Source: Euryodendron excelsum
Lineage: Eukaryota > Streptophyta > Magnoliopsida > Ericales > Pentaphylacaceae
NCBI GenBank assembly: GCA_033060915.1
Contig: CM065387.1
Span: 39,491,001-39,555,000 of the forward strand
Length of the DNA stretch: 64,000 nucleotides
Direction: 5' to 3'
The position numbers and the translations under genes were made by a program. How positions within the stretch are numbered: the first letter of the stretch is position 1; every line of letters starts with the position of its first letter. The notes under the pieces are model-generated. The model made no database searches. It worked only from the letters and a program-made list of their open reading frames with translations, and was not told the origin of the DNA. Positions 23,901 to 34,159 of the stretch are shown here, in pieces.

Positions 23901-24307
23901 GATGGTTTAGTGCGTCTTCCCTACACGTAACCAACCTCTGAACCTAGGATCACTATTTTCAAAGACCAAAAACGGAGTTATTTTCTAAAAAGGGCTAAAT
24001 GTTTTCTAAAGGTTGCCAAACAACCTATTTTCCTAAAAACCCTTTCTTGAGGTAGTATTTTCAAAAACCTTTTCCAAAAACCCTAAGTGTAGTCTTCGGA
24101 TTATTCTTAATTTTTAGGTAACCTAACTCATCTTAATCAAGTTAGGTGGTGACTCCAAACTTTTTCCAAAAGCCCTTTATTCAAATCTATTTTCAATTCA
24201 AACCTAGTCGCACTCATTTTTCTAGGAGGGTGAGTTCAAACGAGAGAGTTCATCATTTTTCCCGCTTTTGTGTGTATTTCTCGAGTGCGAAAAATCTGGG
24301 CGCGACA

Positions 24308-25167
24308 TTTAGTTACCTTTTCATCTTAGTTGTCATTAACTATGTGAGTAAATGGGTAGAAGCCATAGCCTCCACGACCAATGACCACCAAGTGGTCCTC
24401 AAATTCTTGAAAGAAAACACTTTCTCTAGGTTTAGCATGCCCCGAGCTATCATAAGTGATGGGGGATCTCATTTTTGTAATCGGTCATTTGGACTTTGAT
24501 ACACAAGTATGGTGTTGTGCATAAGGTTGGACTTCCTTACCACCCATAAACTCAAGGACAAGTTGAGTTGGCCAACTGTGAAATCAAGCGTATTATTAAG
24601 AAAATCGTTAATCCTAACCGAACAAATTGGTCTCTTAGGTTGGTAAATGCTTTATGGGCTTACTGCACCATATACAAGACCATTCTTGGTACTTCGCCTT
24701 ATAGGCTTGTGTACGGGAAGGTGTGTCACTTTCTTGTCAAGATTGAACACAAAGCATATTGGGTTATTCGCTAATGTAACTCTAGCATTGATGAAGTAGG
24801 CACCCATAGGAAGCTTCAACTCAAAGAACTTGAAGAGCTTATACATGATGCTTATGAAAATGCTAAGGTCTCTAAGGCCCGGATGAAGACCTTTTATAAC
24901 CAACATATCCTTCTTAAGTCATTCATAGTTGGTTAAAAGGTCTTACTTTATGATTCACAATTACTTCTTTTCCCAAAAATGTTAAGAAGTAAATGGTAGG
25001 GTCCTTATCAAGTGAAGGAAGTCTTCCCTCACGGGGTGGTGGAGGTTCAAAACTTCATGAATGACACATCTTTCATGGTTAATAAGCAAAGGTTGAAGCC
25101 CTATTTTGAGGCTTTTCGAGGTGAGATAGATTATGTGAATCTCATTGATCCACCATTCTTAGATTGA
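24308..25167 (+). pseudogene. C-terminal half of Athila-type Ty3/gypsy integrase
   Basis: Integrase inserts retrotransposon cDNA into chromosomes. The sequence starts inside the catalytic core at the LTR junction. Landmarks are YVSKWVEA, AIISDGGSHFCN (second catalytic Asp), GQVELANCEIKRI (catalytic Glu region), NPNRTNWSLRL, ALWAY and SPYRLVYGK, then a C-terminal region with GPYQVKEVFPHG and KQRLKPYF. The NPNR-WSLRL...ALWAY...SPYRLVYGK string is characteristic of Athila. One frameshift lies near 24500. In-frame stops occur at about 24772 and 24935, at positions where Gln fits, and at 24998. It ends at TGA 25165. The N-terminal zinc domain, RT and gag are missing because the Tat-like LTR interrupts the gene. 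Confidence 0.88.
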
Positions 25168-26001
25168 TCATGGTCTAGTGCTTTGTCATTTAGTAGTAGT
25201 TAGTTTGTTTTCTTTGTTATTCTTCATTTCTTGGCCTAGTCCTAGTTGGGAAGAATGTTTCCCTTGGTTCACTCTTCTTTCCTTTACTTTCGCCCTATCT
25301 TTTTCTCTTGCTTTTGGCATGCAATAGGAACATTGCATTGTTTAGTTGGAGGGGAGACCATCTAGGATGGTATTTGTTATTAGTTTATAATTTGTGTTCT
25401 TAGTTTATAGTTTATAGTTGTTAGTTGTAGTTTGTTGTTCATTTGTAGAAGGTTTTATGGAAGTTTTCTTCATAGACTTGAAATGTTTTTGAAAAATTCT
25501 AGCATTTTTGCTTAACCGAGCAGTCTATGTGTTTGTCGAGCGATCGCTAGAGCGATCGGGCTGTTTAACGAGCGATCGGCCGAGTGATCGATGAGGTCAG
25601 GTGAGCACTCACATACATCAGTAGCATTTGGGATCCCAAGAGCAATTATTAATAAAGTAAGTGAAGTCAAGTGTAAATGAGCACACAGCCAAGCGATTAG
25701 CTACACAAGAAAATGCTCGGCGTGCGCAAGCAAGTGTACGATTTATGTGACCAAGGTCAAGTGCTCACCTCATTTTTCACGAGCTATCGATTGTGAGAGC
25801 TGTTTCTTTGTGAGTTAGTGATATTTTTGAGTAGCGAAGCCTTATTGGATCATCTCGGTGGACTCACTCCTTTGTATTTCCACTTTCGGCCTTCTTATAG
25901 GTACTTCCTGTTTTTGTCCTTTCCTTTATTGTTTTAGGGGTTAGGAGGGGGGGGGGGGGGGGGTAGTCGTGCTATTGTTTTCTTATTTCTTGTCTTCTAC
26001 C
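25168..26001 (+). mobile_element. Athila spacer between integrase and the extra ORF
   Basis: No gene. 25515-25600 contains repeated gagcgatcg words (cgagcgatcgctagagcgatcgg and variants), the only GC-rich patch here. A run of 17 G occupies 25947-25963 within a purine-rich stretch just before the next reading frame. Such spacers between pol and the env-like/extra ORF are usual in Athila elements. Confidence 0.5.
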
Positions 26002-27276
26002 ATGGCTGGTAGTAAACAAGCAATGGAGGAGGGATTAGAGGTTACTCAGGTTAGAGCCCAACATGTGTGTAGAGGGGCCCAGGTGCCCTAGTTCGATGAG
26101 TCTTGTTTTATTAGTATAGATCAAGAGAGAGCTTTTGATCAGCTTTGGGGCTAGATGAGCACTATTTTAGAGTGGCATTAGGTCCTTACTCAGTTTTATG
26201 AGGACCCTTATTTATGGCTTAAGCCTATGACTCAGCACCATTGGTTATGGTTGGTCAGATTGAGGGACCAGTATCGCGCTACACTAGTTACTACGTTCAT
26301 GGCCAACGTCTCATTCACCTCTTATACTCAGGGGCAGGAGGCTATTAGGTCTTGGGTGAAGGGTGTGGCTATTAAGATTACCCCGGGTACTTTTGCCAGA
26401 TTCTTTAACCTCCCGAGGGTTAAGGACCCTTAGTTTAGATATGACGGGGCAGGAGCTCCCTATCATAAGATTATGATTGTCGAGGTGTTAGCCCCTAGTG
26501 AGACTTGGTTTACTTTGCAAGTACCCAAGAGGGTACTTGTCCTTAAATATCAGCCTCTCTTCCTCTGGTCCTGTTACACTCTTCTCCTACTAGGACGGAA
26601 TGTAGAGTGCAGTAGATTTAAAGGTCAACTTATATAGGCTATTAGGCTAGGTAGGTCCATTGACTTGCACCATTTTCTTTTCATAGCACTCTTGGCTGGT
26701 ACCAAATTAGCAGCCATTCAAGCGAGCATCCCTTTTAGATGTTTTATTACTGCAATAGGATAAGTTGGGGTTGGACCTTTGCCCGAAATTGTCACGAAGA
26801 CCTCGAATAAGGATATTGATGTTTTTTCGAGGAATAGATCATTTGGGTAGATTAAGGGCATCCAAAGGAGAGCTCAGCAGGTAGCTTAACAGCAGCCAGC
26901 TCAGCAGCAGCAAGCAGCCCAGCCCCCTCCACCAGATTAACAGGCACAGTAGGGGCAGGAAGGTCCTGGTTTAGTCGAGCTTATTCAACAACAAAGTCAG
27001 TTAATGATGTTACATTCCCAGACTCTCGTTGCTATACAGGAATAGTTAGCAGGCTCTTAGTGGCTAGCATTGGATCAACAAATGGAGCGAACTCGGTGGC
27101 AAACTGCTATTACAGGCAAATTGGATGCTTAGGATATTGCTTTAGCTGCTCTCTCGACCTAGTTGACTGCGACTCAGTAACAACAGCAAAGTCATTCTAC
27201 TAGTCTTCAAGAGATCATCCGATAGATGGGACATCCACCACCAGATGATGATGATGATGTCTTCCCATTCTTGTAG
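26002..27276 (+). pseudogene. Athila extra ORF, 425 codons in one frame with 16 TAG/TAA stops
   Basis: From ATG 26002 to the terminal TAG at 27274 one frame gives continuous protein-like sequence: WLWLVRLRDQY, then FMANVSFTSYTQGQEAIRSW, VKGVAIKITPGTFARFFNLP, later RSIDLHHFLFIALLAG, a Gln/Pro-rich tail and a final DDDDD run. The F-N-S...VRG/VKGV-I-IT...F-LP pattern resembles the 'putative plant transposon protein' domain found in ORFs downstream of Athila pol. Function unknown. Twelve TAG and four TAA codons interrupt the frame, with no TGA and no indel. Nearly all sit where Gln would fit. The parent may have carried a long nuclear or scaffold-type protein rather than an envelope; I see no signal peptide or membrane segment. 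Confidence 0.7.
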
Positions 27277-28320
27277 AGTTTAGATAAATGTTGTACTTGC
27301 ATGTCATATCATTTCATACCATGATGTATCTAAAACTATATTTTTATTATAGTGGAGTTATATTTTGAGCTTTGTTGTATATCTTTCATTATATCGCCTT
27401 TATCTCTTATGTATGGATTGTACAGCTATATATGCAACATGATGTTATCATATGTTAATCACTTGTATAATTTTGATAGAAATTTGGGTATTGTATGACC
27501 TCAGTATCATTTCTTTCATTGCTTTGGCACATTTATTCATATACTTTTCATATTGATTTCTAGTTATTTATGGTAGATGTGTTGAATATTTATTTTCGAG
27601 GTATTGTGAAAGTGCAACTTGAGATTAGAAGATAGGAGTTTGTGCATATATCTTTATTGAATTTGATGTTAATTCACTTTTTACACCTAACACAATGTGA
27701 GTTTTGCTTTATTCATGCGTTGGTAGAGGGGATTTACATCATTGCGCACAATCATACGTTATAATATAATTTGTGTTATCCCTTGCATTTTCATCCATAC
27801 ATTAGTAGAGATTTCTACCTTGTGAGCTTTAAAGCAATTATCGTCTTTTGGAACGATTACATTTATTCAAAGATTAATTCTTCACCCTCATTTTCTTGAA
27901 TAGCTTCATTATGCTTGCTTGCATTTGATTTATGAGTTGAATATTGATCTTAATATTGACACTTACACTCTATGAAATGCTTTGTTTGAGCATTTTGGGA
28001 TATGATTCTAGGCCCTTATTCTTCTTGATAGCCATGAGTTCAATTATAAAGACATATATTCATTTGACCCTCTTTGATTCCTTTTCTTCATTCTTTTGTT
28101 GAAATGTAAAGTAATGCTATTTCCTATCTTGTACTTGCAAAGTGATGCATTTGTTGAAAAGAGTATACTATGTTGAGGCAATGAAGAAAGAAAGAAAACA
28201 AAGAAAAGAAAGAGATCGATTGGGAAGTTCAATATAAAAAAGAGCATATTGTGAAGTTGAAAATATTAAATGCAAAAGAGAATATCAAAAGAATGGGAAC
28301 AAAAGAAGAAGGGTTTCTAA
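27277..28320 (+). mobile_element. Athila 3' untranslated region with polypurine-like end
   Basis: AT-rich and without a convincing gene. It ends in gggaacaaaagaagaaggg at 28295-28313, a purine-rich stretch suited to be a polypurine tract, shortly before the proposed LTR start. Short minus-strand frames such as 28044-28247 are low-complexity. Confidence 0.4.
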
Positions 28321-29581
28321 TGATGATACCCACAAACATCCCTTTGTAAATTTACAATTAGAGATAAGAATAAAGAGAACATGCATAATCTAACTCAAGC
28401 TAACATTAAATATCACTCATACCCCATAACACATGCAAAAATATGCAATTATTTATACAAAATAGAGGTTCAAGTGTGTGAGTGAAGAATCATGCTAAAT
28501 AACACAAATTAGACACACTTATGCAAACCCAAACATTTAAGATTTGATTCAATACCTTATCGGGCATACACTGGCAAATAAAAACCCATGTGGCTGTCAC
28601 AATGGTATGTTCAACAATAGAGTAAATGTAAAAGGAACATACCAATTACAAAAATAAAAAAGATATAAGTGCATCAACCTAACATAACTTCATGGAAGAA
28701 ATATTCATAGTTGAGTATTAATTCAAAGAAGTTGGCAAGAAATGACTTATACTCTAATGAAATTCTCAATCAAGTACAACTAGGATCAACTAAGCCCTTT
28801 TTGGGTGAAAGGTAGCTTAGAAGGTACAATAGATAAGGGTTAAGCAAGATAGAAAAAGAGTCAAATCATGTGTGATCAAGACATGAAATGATGAATGGCC
28901 AAGCTACTCCAACTCTTTCCCTTTTGAATTCCAAACCATTCTTCTAAGCATTTTGCTCTTTTCTTCATACTCCTTCCAACTTGATAACATCTCTTTCTTT
29001 TTAGTATAGTTTGGTAATTTCTGTGCACAAATCTTTGTTTAATATAGTTATTGCACAAATCGATGGTATGAATTTATGCCTTTAATTTTTATTATTCTAG
29101 ATTTAATTATTATTGAATTTTGTTTTAATCATTAAATCTTTTGAATCAAAGGCTCAAAACGCAGCCAACGATTTGAGTTACAAAACCTCTGTTAGAATTT
29201 CGAGTGAATCGAGTGATCGAATCAATTGGATCCATGACCCATTTTGTTATTTAAAGTCTAATTCCACAATCATCAAATCTCCCAAAAATATCTATTTTCT
29301 TTTTGTTACTATTTTCCTACTCTAACTGTCCAGATTTCAGCAGTACTATTTTTGGTGAAATTCAAATAGGTTGGCTCAGGTTCCAACTGAAGCCATTACA
29401 ATACTACGGTATTTAGCATGCTTTAGTCGGTATCTAACCTTTTACCGTGGGTGAATTTCCAGCTCTAATTTTGCATGTTTGGTTAACCGTTCTCTGTGGA
29501 ATCGACCCCAACTTACCGAATTATTACTACATCACAACCGCACACTAGAAGATTTTAATCACATTATTTATAAGTGATCAA
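28321..29581 (+). mobile_element. Probable Athila 3' LTR
   Basis: The right part has the typical plant LTR U5 signature: aaccgttctctgtggaatcg followed by accccaacttaccgaattattactac (about 29490-29535). The proposed start TGATGATACCCAC at 28321 follows a purine-rich tract by seven bases and resembles the TGATAGC starts of Athila LTRs. The end could be at 29562 (aatca) or 29581 (gatca). Boundaries are approximate because no second copy is present. It contains no protein. It is followed within about 25 bases by the poly(T) that marks the LINE. Confidence 0.5.
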
Positions 29582-29833
29582 AGGATTTCGCTTTCATTTT
29601 TAGTTTTTTTTTTTTTTTTGAAATGCAAAGAAGCAATTCATTCAAGAAGAATAAATTACAAGGATAGAGAGTGGATGCCAAGGCTGAAAAACCATGAGGC
29701 TTGACAAAAAAAGGCCCCTAGCCAAAAGAGGAAAACAGAAATGGCAAGAAGCCATAACAGAAATAAAAAGGAAAGGAAACTAGCCATTGCAAAGTATGGA
29801 ACTAACATCACGTCCAGATTGGGGCTAATTTGA

Positions 29834-30774
29834 TCAAAATTTTAGGACTTGAACTCCTTGAATGCTGTATAAGAAGTCATTAATGCTGAAGCATGATGAT
29901 TCTCCAATTGCTTTAACCCAGCCTGCTGTGAGGAGCTTGATTTCTTCTACTATAGTTGATCTATCCAACGTAGCACGGTTGAAAATGAGATCATTTCTCA
30001 ATAGCCATATCTTCTAGGTAGTTGCAATGAATAATGCTTGCCAAATTGCTTTCTTCAGGTTGATGAATTTGAAATTGAACCACCATTCCATATGATTTCT
30101 AAAATTTGAAGGATAGACGCACTGGAGCCCCCACCACTCAAGGATTTCAGACCAAACTTTTCATGAGAAGGGGCAAGAGAGAAGGAGGTGATCAAAGGAT
30201 TCAGGTTCAGATTTGCAAAAGCCGCATAGATTGTCCACCCCTGGCATTAGACAGGATCTACTTTCAAGCATTACCTTTGTTTTTGATCTTCCTAGGCGAG
30301 CCAACCAACAGAAGAACAATGCTTTTATACCTTCTCCCCCTATCCTTAAAACTTCATTAAAGTCACCTCCAATGGCCCATGGAAGTGAATATGAATTCGG
30401 TATCCCTTTTATGAGGCCCCATAGCTGAGCCCTTTGTCCTTCACCATTAGGTGCATAGCAATTTATGACAATGCAATCGGTTTTTCCCAACAGCTTTCCT
30501 TTAAATAGAATGAAATTCTGCTCACTTTGGTGATGGTCGAGTCTGAAGAAGTCATTATCCCAAAACATAGGATGCCTCCGGAATTCCCTGTTGAGTTTGA
30601 AGATATCCAGTCAAAATCTCTGTTTCCCCTAATAGACTTCACTTTCATTTCAGAACATTCAGTCCGTTTTGTTTCTTGTAAAAACAGCATGTCTACTACT
30701 CTCTCCTTTAGTAACTTCCTGATCATACTCCTTTTTTCCAGTTTGCCACAGCCCCTGACATTCCACAAGATCAT
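29834..30774 (-). pseudogene. L1 ORF2 deletion derivative: endonuclease fused to zf-RVT
   Basis: ORF2 of plant L1 encodes an APE-type endonuclease, reverse transcriptase and a zinc-binding tail. Here the endonuclease opens with MILWNVRGCG (Asn of the first motif), then LQETK (catalytic Glu), NCYAPN and GGDFN (metal and catalytic residues). A frameshift lies near 30565. Right after GGDFNEVLRIGGEGIK, near 30325, the frame jumps to the zf-RVT region (FFCWLARLGRSKTK...LCGFCKSEPESFDHLLLSCP), so several hundred residues of RT are deleted in frame. The tail continues through IWLLRN and LIFNRA to a TGA near 29834, broken by two further stops. Confidence 0.8.
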
Positions 30775-30950
30775 GCTTTTAATAGACCTTTGTTGCCATT
30801 CCTTTTCTTCTTTTTGTGATTCTCCATGTCATGCTATTCAGATTTCCTTATGTCTTGAAGAGTTTTGCTGTCTTCTTCCTCAAAAGAGATTCCAAGGGAT
30901 TTTCCTAGCAGCAATGTGTTTTCAGCTTCCTTGTTGATGTTTTCTTCAAT

Positions 30951-31742
30951 CTAGTGCAAAATGATTGAGTTCCTGTTGTTTATGTTTTGAGAGGGAAGTG
31001 ATGAAAGGGAAGATGAAATGGCTTCATTTCTCTTTGCAGCTCTTGGTCTTGTTTTGAGGCAGGCACCAGTATGTGTGAAACCAAGCTCGAGCAATGATTT
31101 TGATTTTCTTTTGATCTTGTTATTCCTTAAGACTTTGTTGCTTGCTTGCCTGTCCTTAATTCTGGTACCATTGGGTGGGAATAATACAACATCATTGCTT
31201 GAGAAATCATTAATCTCGGGTTCCTTCGAGAGCTCCTGTGTGTCTCCTGTCTGTTTGGCGTTGGTTGATACATTTGATAGAATAATGATCTGAGCTGGAT
31301 CCTTCTCTCTTTTCATTGGTTGAAAATTCGGACTAGTAGAATTTTAGGAAGAGAGGCTTAAATTTCCTGAGTGAGTTTCATCTTGAGATCTTGAAACTTG
31401 TTGATCTTTTTTCGAATTGGATGTAGATTGAGTGGTTTCAGGCGTTGAGCCCCCTTCTATCTCCACGCTTGATGATATCAAAGGCTCTTTGATGCCATGC
31501 TTAATGATACTGTTGTTAGGTGACGGGTTGATTGCCTCGATTGATTCCCGTAAGTCGCTATCTTCCTTCTTGTCAGAATTTCCCAGAGTTGAGATTGAGC
31601 TGTCCTTGGTTGAGTCCTCCACTTGGCTGATCAGTGCCATGTCATCATTCCCTTGCGTTTCAATGAGCCGGTTTTTTCCATATGCATCTTTTGCCTTCGT
31701 TCTTGAGGCTGCTGACCAAGAAAGCGAGTTTTCTCTCGCCAC
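30951..31742 (-). pseudogene. L1 ORF1 C-terminal remnant
   Basis: Two consecutive minus-strand open stretches (31742-31344 and 31316-30951) encode low-complexity, Ser/Lys/Asn-rich sequence, with KIKRKSKSLLELGFTHTG near the end. They lie immediately upstream of ORF2, where L1 ORF1 ends. The N-terminal DUF4283-type and zinc-knuckle parts are not seen, in keeping with 5' truncation near 31756. Assignment depends mainly on position; the sequence itself is poorly conserved in this family. Confidence 0.5.
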
Positions 31743-31756
31743 GAGAGTTTTCTAGT

Positions 31757-32962
31757 GACTAAACTTCAATGTGTCCACGTTTCATATTACATCGATGTTT
31801 CAAACCTTTAATTGGTGCCACCTTAGTATAAAACATTTGAACCAAACGGGTGCTTATAGAGTTGACTATTATAAGATATTTGAGCATATAGTTATGGACT
31901 CATGGACATCATGGCATTAGAAATGATCCAAATGCCTCAGCAGCCATTTCAAGGGTTGTAATGTTTTATAATCAAATTTATAATCAAAATGATGTAATTG
32001 AAATATAGTCATTTACTTTAAAATAAAACAACCATCTTGATAGTTTTAAATTATAAAAATATCATTGCCATATTATTTTGATAAATTTTTTTTGTATATT
32101 TTTTTTGAAAATTTAACATTTTCCTTTTCAATAATAGGGAAACTTAATGCATACTAGGGAACCTTAATATAAATATAGATTTTGATATTTTAATACATTT
32201 ATGTCTTTGGATTTTATATTATTTACCTTTATTTTTGAAGAAAATATAGTTACCAAAATTATTTTTAAGTTAAATCTACGGGCTTGAGCGGATTTAAAAA
32301 TTATACTTTTTATTTTGAATAGGTTTAGATATGGCTTTAGGCTCCATTAAAACTTTTTTAGTGCCTGCACGACCCAAATCCAAACTCAGCCCGGACCGAT
32401 CAATGGCCACCCCTACCCTACCAATATATGGTAATCGTATTCACATTTTGAAAAAAGAAAAATAAAATAAAATTAAGGGCTGCTACTTACAACCACGGTT
32501 AGTAGGTCAATCACCAGATTATGTGTGCCACATTAACTAAATCTCATTATCAACTAGTGAGGTCAAGTTGATGTGGCACCCCATTAACTAGAGAGTGACT
32601 GTAGGTGGCATTTTCCAATAAAAATTTTAGAAATAGTAATCTCTACGAAACTCCCACAGAGGGAAAATGAGAAACGTGACGAGGTCATATTCTTTGCCAA
32701 CTATGGGACCCCTATTTTTCCTCAAGCTCTGTTGGCGCATACGTACCAGACGGAGAGTTCCAACATGCATATATGGATTAATCATCGCAAGCAGTTCTTC
32801 CCTGTATTGACAATTGTGATCTAAATAAAGCAAAAAGAAAAACCGAAATCCAGTGCATCAACTCATCTTTTAACTCCACCTTCTCTTTCTCTCTCTAGAA
32901 AAGTAGAAAATCGTAATTGTCACCATGCATGCCAGAAATTAAAGAACTTAAACATGATGAAA
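31757..32962. other. AT-rich spacer without a recognised gene
   Basis: I see no coding region. A stretch ending near 32415 (cccggaccgatcaatggccacccctaccct) has the look of a hAT-type MITE terminus, but I could not match a partner end. The rest is AT-rich with short A and T runs. Confidence 0.4.
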
Positions 32963-32964
32963 CC

Positions 32965-32972
32965 TATATAAG
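32965..32972 (+). promoter_or_regulatory. Candidate TATA box for the DUF26 gene
   Basis: TATATAAG lies 63-70 bp upstream of the ATG at 33035. With a start site about 30 bp further down this would give a short 5' leader, a normal plant arrangement. Assigned by position only. Confidence 0.45.
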
Positions 32973-33034
32973 TTCCCCCCACATGCATTGAAATCTCTAC
33001 CAATTCTAAAACAAAGCCCAAAAAGATCAATCTT

Positions 33035-33739
33035 ATGCTTTCGGTTATGAAACTGAGTATCTCACAGAGGTCTGAAAACCAATGCGTTATTTCTCAATTC
33101 CAATTTCCAAATTCTCAATGTCTGGAATGGGTCATCCTCGTAATCTCAATTTTCTTCTTCTCTCCTTCCCTTTCCGACCCACGAACCTCCGTGGCCCATC
33201 TGAAGTGCGAAAACTCCAACCTGACAGCTAACAGAAACTTCGACACGAATTTCGTGAGTGTCATGGAACATCTCTCCCAGTTCGTCACCAAACAACAATG
33301 GGGAAACTATTCCATTGAGTCTCCATCACCCCCGGTGTTCGGATTCACACAATGTCACAAGGATCTTTCGGAAACCGATTGCCAAATCTGTTTCAAAAAG
33401 GCCAGAACAAAGCTCAGCCGGTGCCTTCCGGCAGTTAAAGGACGTATCTACTTGGAGGGCTGCTTCATTCGATACGACGAATACAATTTCTTTGAGGAGA
33501 GTATCAATGAAAAGGAAGATTCCCATAAGTGTAGTCCGCCGGCTAAATTTCTCAGCAACGAGGATATAAAGTCAGAATTTGTGGAGGAGGTGGAGGAAGC
33601 AGTCAGGAATGTGACCGAGATGGCGACGGGTGGAGGAGGGTTTGGGGCAGTGCAGGTGAAGACTCGAGTTGGGGTGCTGGGTGCTTATTTAGATCAACAA
33701 ATCAACTGTTTCTACATAAATAAATCAATTGATCTCTAA
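33035..33739 (+). CDS. Truncated Gnk2/DUF26 (cysteine-rich receptor-kinase-like ectodomain) protein, 234 aa
   Basis: A hydrophobic segment (WVILVISIFFF, about residues 31-41) would act as signal peptide or anchor, despite an unusually long N-terminal extension. A Gnk2/DUF26 domain follows (about 54-150), with the family signature C-X8-C-X2-C seen as CHKDLSETDCQIC, and later Cys in RCLPAVKGRIYLEGCF. DUF26 domains form the apoplastic part of cysteine-rich receptor-like kinases and secreted CRRSP proteins in stress and defence. A second repeat begins (VRNVTEMATGGGGFGAVQVK) but stops before its cysteines, and no kinase follows. It is probably a truncated gene, or exon 1 of one whose other exons are lost. 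A kinase tail of the same family lies at 43187-44066 in the opposite orientation. Confidence 0.7.
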   Translation: MLSVMKLSISQRSENQCVISQFQFPNSQCLEWVILVISIFFFSPSLSDPRTSVAHLKCENSNLTANRNFDTNFVSVMEHLSQFVTKQQWGNYSIESPSPPVFGFTQCHKDLSETDCQICFKKARTKLSRCLPAVKGRIYLEGCFIRYDEYNFFEESINEKEDSHKCSPPAKFLSNEDIKSEFVEEVEEAVRNVTEMATGGGGFGAVQVKTRVGVLGAYLDQQINCFYINKSIDL

Positions 33740-33838
33740 CATACATATATATATATATATATCAAACACCTCCACAAATACATATTCTTCCAAAGTTCAC
33801 TCAAATACGTAATCTTTTTCTAGTTCTATCCCTTTGAT

Positions 33839-34159
33839 TTACTCGTTGAAATCCAAGAACCACATATAACATTGTAAGACAAGAACAAAGACTACCAATA
33901 CACCAAGGAAAGAATATAAAACGTTTTCAGCAGCCGTAGGAGGCTCCTCTGGGCTGGGGGCTACTCCTCCTCCTCCTCCGCCTCTGCCTCTTCCTCCTTT
34001 TAGTATTCTTCGTGCATAGGAAGGTAGTGCATGGAAGCTGTTGTCATGGTGGGCTTCGATTTTATAGACTTGGCTGCTTTCTTCATTGGGGAGAAGAGCT
34101 CCATGAACCACAGAGAGAAAGGCAAGAAGTAGTAAGAAAGCTAAGGGAAGTCTGCCCAT
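33839..34159 (-). CDS. Small secreted or membrane protein, 106 aa, unknown family
   Basis: Start chosen at the internal ATG (34157-34159) because MGRLPLAFLLLLAFLSVVHG then forms a clean signal peptide with an AxG-type cleavage region. The longer in-frame start at 34258 would add a polar, Lys-rich stretch in front of it. The mature part is short, with a basic ARRILKGGRGRGGGGGG patch and PSPEEPP, then a C-terminal membrane helix (NVLYSFLGVLVVFVLVLQCY) and a tail of few residues. A TATA-like ctaaatata lies on the minus strand near 34270. The layout recalls small secreted peptide precursors or single-pass stress proteins, but I recognise no family. Confidence 0.6.
   Translation of the reverse strand: MGRLPLAFLLLLAFLSVVHGALLPNEESSQVYKIEAHHDNSFHALPSYARRILKGGRGRGGGGGGVAPSPEEPPTAAENVLYSFLGVLVVFVLVLQCYMWFLDFNE

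Larger units (their letters stand above)
19308..24307 (+). mobile_element. Complete 3' LTR of the second Tat/Ogre-like element (5000 bp)
   Basis: It runs from TGTAAGCACCCC to gggcgcgaCA, bounded on the left by a polypurine tract and on the right by an abrupt change to Athila integrase sequence. U3 (19308-about 20950) has a 45-47 bp triplication and GGCGCC palindromes. The TATA box is at 20921. R/U5 is dominated by about 2 kb of G-poor ttccaaaa/tttcctaa sequence (21550-23450). The conserved ggatacgtaggcaaccctcatgg block is near 23502 and the aaaggttgccaaac block near 24012. Long LTRs of this kind fit the Ogre/Tat lineage. Open frames inside it are low-complexity shadows. Confidence 0.85.
29605..31756 (-). 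mobile_element. L1-type LINE with deleted reverse transcriptase, 5' truncated
   Basis: The plus-strand T15 run at 29605-29619 is the poly(A) tail of a minus-strand non-LTR retrotransposon. In order from the 5' end it keeps part of ORF1 (31742-30951), the ORF2 endonuclease start (30774) and the ORF2 C-terminal zinc finger. The palm/fingers of reverse transcriptase are gone. I found no convincing target-site duplication. With no RT it can move only in trans, if at all. Confidence 0.8.

Noticed and set aside
29585..29604. Target-site duplication for the LINE
   Set aside because: The sequence beside the poly(T) has no convincing match near 31756, so I did not call one.
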